Positions 5,862 to 6,631 of a stretch of 6,631 nucleotides of DNA are shown in pieces. The notes under the pieces were generated by a model. The model was not told where the DNA came from. It searched no databases and saw nothing but the letters and a program-made list of their open reading frames with translations. The stretch lies in the NCBI GenBank assembly GCA_025935735.1, contig JAICUS010000348.1, positions 1 to 6,631 on the forward strand, read 5' to 3'. This DNA comes from Solirubrobacteraceae bacterium (GTDB lineage: Bacteria > Actinomycetota > Thermoleophilia > Solirubrobacterales > Solirubrobacteraceae). Numbering within the stretch: position 1 is the stretch's first letter; the number at the start of each line of letters is the position of its first letter. The position numbers were made by a program, and so were the translations under genes.

Positions 5862-6139
5862 CGCGGGCGCTTGCGGCCGCGGAGCAGCCGCTTGGGCAGC
5901 GGGAGCGGCGACACGTAGTCGGCGGCGGAGACCGCGAACGCCCGCGGCTCGAGCTTCATCACCAGGTCGAGCAGCTCGTGGCGCTCGGCGCCGTTCAGAT
6001 GGTGGCCGTGACGCACCAGCTCGGCCATCCGCCGCCGCTCCATGGGCGTCAGCGCCACCAGGTGCCGGCGGACGAGCAGCGCGACCTGCGCGATCGCGAG
6101 GATCTTGAAGAACGGGATGGCCCGCACCGACCGGAACAT
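5858..6139 (-). CDS. Small basic protein of unknown function (93 residues)
   Basis: I do not recognise a named family, although it resembles short hypothetical proteins I associate with Solirubrobacterales. Residues 1-25 (MFRSVRAIPFFKILAIAQVA, then LLVRR) make a short hydrophobic segment flanked by Arg, either a weak membrane anchor or an amphipathic helix. Residues 29-68 look helical and regular: ALTPMERRRMAELVRHG, then LNGAERHELLDLVMKLEPRAF, that is, two TPxER/NGAER-like helix starts in tandem. The C-terminus PLPLPKRLLRGRKRPR is strongly basic. Coding is supported by this non-random pattern, a plausible ATG and a clean convergent arrangement: its TAG overlaps the protease TAA by 4 nt (5858-5861). 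No Shine-Dalgarno is obvious; TAGGCC lies 7 nt before the ATG. DNA, RNA or membrane binding would all fit the charge, and none is shown. Confidence 0.75.
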   Translation of the reverse strand: MFRSVRAIPFFKILAIAQVALLVRRHLVALTPMERRRMAELVRHGHHLNGAERHELLDLVMKLEPRAFAVSAADYVSPLPLPKRLLRGRKRPR

Positions 6140-6146
6140 GCCAGAC

Positions 6147-6152
6147 GGCCTA
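6147..6152 (-). promoter_or_regulatory. Weak candidate -10 (TAGGCC) for the small basic protein
   Basis: On the minus strand TAGGCC is followed by 7 nt and the ATG at 6139. It matches TANNNT except for the final base. It is listed because its spacing matches the other candidate leaderless starts in the window; on its own it would be unconvincing. Confidence 0.25.
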
Positions 6153-6223
6153 CCCGGAACGACCCACCGTCAGCAGCAGGTCGGCGGCCTGACCGGGTGC
6201 GTGCGCGGCGGGGCGTACCGGAC

Positions 6224-6229
6224 TAGGGT
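6224..6229 (+). promoter_or_regulatory. Putative -10 element (TAGGGT) for the right-edge gene
   Basis: TAGGGT fits TANNNT and is separated by 6 nt (TCGGCC) from the GTG at 6236, the spacing expected if transcription starts on the start codon. The AGGG within it could instead act as a Shine-Dalgarno about 7 nt from the GTG, so the two readings compete. No clear -35 is seen. The TAG at 6224-6226 is also the in-frame stop that closes the reading frame upstream. Confidence 0.45.
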
Positions 6230-6235
6230 TCGGCC

Positions 6236-6631
6236 GTGCAGTGGCACGCCGGTTTCGCGGCGGCCCGCCTCGCGGTCCGCTTCCTGGTGGCGACGGTCGC
6301 CGGGCGGCTGGTCGCGCTCACCGTGGCGCTGTGCGCGGTGGTGTCGTTCGTCGAGCTGGGCGTCGGCTACCGGGAGAAGGCGTTCGCCGGCGCGGCGCTG
6401 GCCGTGGCCGCGAGCGTGATGTCAGAGCTCGGCTTCGGCGCGTTCATGGCGGCGGACTCGGCCTGGCAGGCCCATCGCTGGCGGGCCGGCGTGCGCGGGG
6501 TGGGCGCCCTCGGCGGCGCGCTGTTCACCAGCGGCGGCCTCGAGGCGCTGCAGCTGTCGGCCTCGGCCCGGTTGGCGCTGCTGCTGGCCATCGTCTGGGT
6601 GGCGATCGGCCCCGTGCTGGCCGAGGTGATC
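6236..6631 (+). CDS. Hydrophobic membrane protein of unknown function, 3' end outside the window
   Basis: The frame from GTG 6236 is open for 132 codons to the right edge. An in-frame TAG at 6224-6226 means the start cannot lie further upstream, and GTG 6236 is the first start after it. The product begins VQWHAGFAAARLAVRFLVAT. It has probable membrane segments at about residues 24-44 (LVALTVALCAVVSFVELGVG), 50-71 (FAGAALAVAASVMSELGFGA) and 111-132 (ARLALLLAIVWVAIGPVLAE), with a weaker hydrophobic Gly/Ala stretch around 86-102. A polar loop (ADSAWQAHRWRAGVRG, 73-88) separates the second segment from this. I do not recognise the family. The high Ala/Leu/Val content and G/C third positions fit a real actinobacterial membrane gene. 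It is the only long same-strand frame here consistent with a promoter, and the minus-strand frame at 6367-6591 looks like its shadow. Confidence 0.65.
   Translation, partial: MQWHAGFAAARLAVRFLVATVAGRLVALTVALCAVVSFVELGVGYREKAFAGAALAVAASVMSELGFGAFMAADSAWQAHRWRAGVRGVGALGGALFTSGGLEALQLSASARLALLLAIVWVAIGPVLAEVI

Noticed and set aside
5863..5915. GC-rich inverted repeats (GCGGC/GCCGC) after the protease stop as a terminator
   Set aside because: They lie within the coding sequence of the small basic protein, have no T-tract, and such short GC repeats are expected everywhere at this base composition.
6367..6591. 74-codon minus-strand frame at the right edge
   Set aside because: Shadow of the membrane protein frame on the plus strand; Ser/Ala/Pro-rich and without any motif.

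Overview
The window is very GC-rich (above 70% by eye), with dense genes, G/C-ending codons, overlapping reading frames and a GTG start. This points to an actinobacterium. The style of the subtilase C-terminal domain and the small basic protein after it remind me most of Thermoleophilia (Solirubrobacterales such as Solirubrobacter, Conexibacter or Patulibacter). That placement is an impression from memory, not a search result.

Left two thirds (1-4150, all minus strand): a tightly packed lipid-metabolism operon. In transcription order it holds an acyl-CoA oxidase/dehydrogenase of the ACOX type (4150 to 2255), a TetR-family regulator (2258 to 1677), a FadA2/FadI-type thiolase (1690 to 407), and the first 136 codons of a high-molecular-weight FabG4-type ketoacyl reductase (410 to beyond the left edge). 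The overlaps are 4, 14 and 4 nt, so the genes look translationally coupled. Together they supply the first (acyl-CoA oxidation), third (3-ketoacyl/3-hydroxyacyl interconversion) and fourth (thiolysis) steps of a beta-oxidation-like cycle, plus a probable local repressor. A hydratase is absent and may lie past the left edge. The thiolase and reductase pair matches the fabG4-fadA2 neighbourhood of mycobacteria, but an ACOX-type enzyme takes the place of FadE5.

Middle (4151-4244): a 94-bp divergent intergenic region with a 14-bp AT-only island, a perfect 12-bp palindrome and an adjacent imperfect 14-bp palindrome centred on ACCGGT. This is a good candidate TetR operator overlapping the ACOX promoter.

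Right third: a secreted subtilisin-like serine protease on the plus strand (4245-5861) with signal peptide, pro-domain, complete catalytic residues, Pro/Ala linker and beta-rich C-terminal domain. It converges with a 93-codon basic protein on the minus strand (6139-5858); the stop codons overlap by 4 nt. After a 96-bp gap, an unrecognised membrane protein starts with GTG at 6236 and runs off the right edge.

A recurring pattern is that genes expected to head transcripts lack clear Shine-Dalgarno sequences and carry a TANNNT-like hexamer 6-7 nt before the start codon, as expected for leaderless mRNAs. The three genes inside the operon each have a recognisable Shine-Dalgarno sequence. I found no CRISPR array, transposon, tRNA, rRNA or defence system, and nothing I would call a new biological system.
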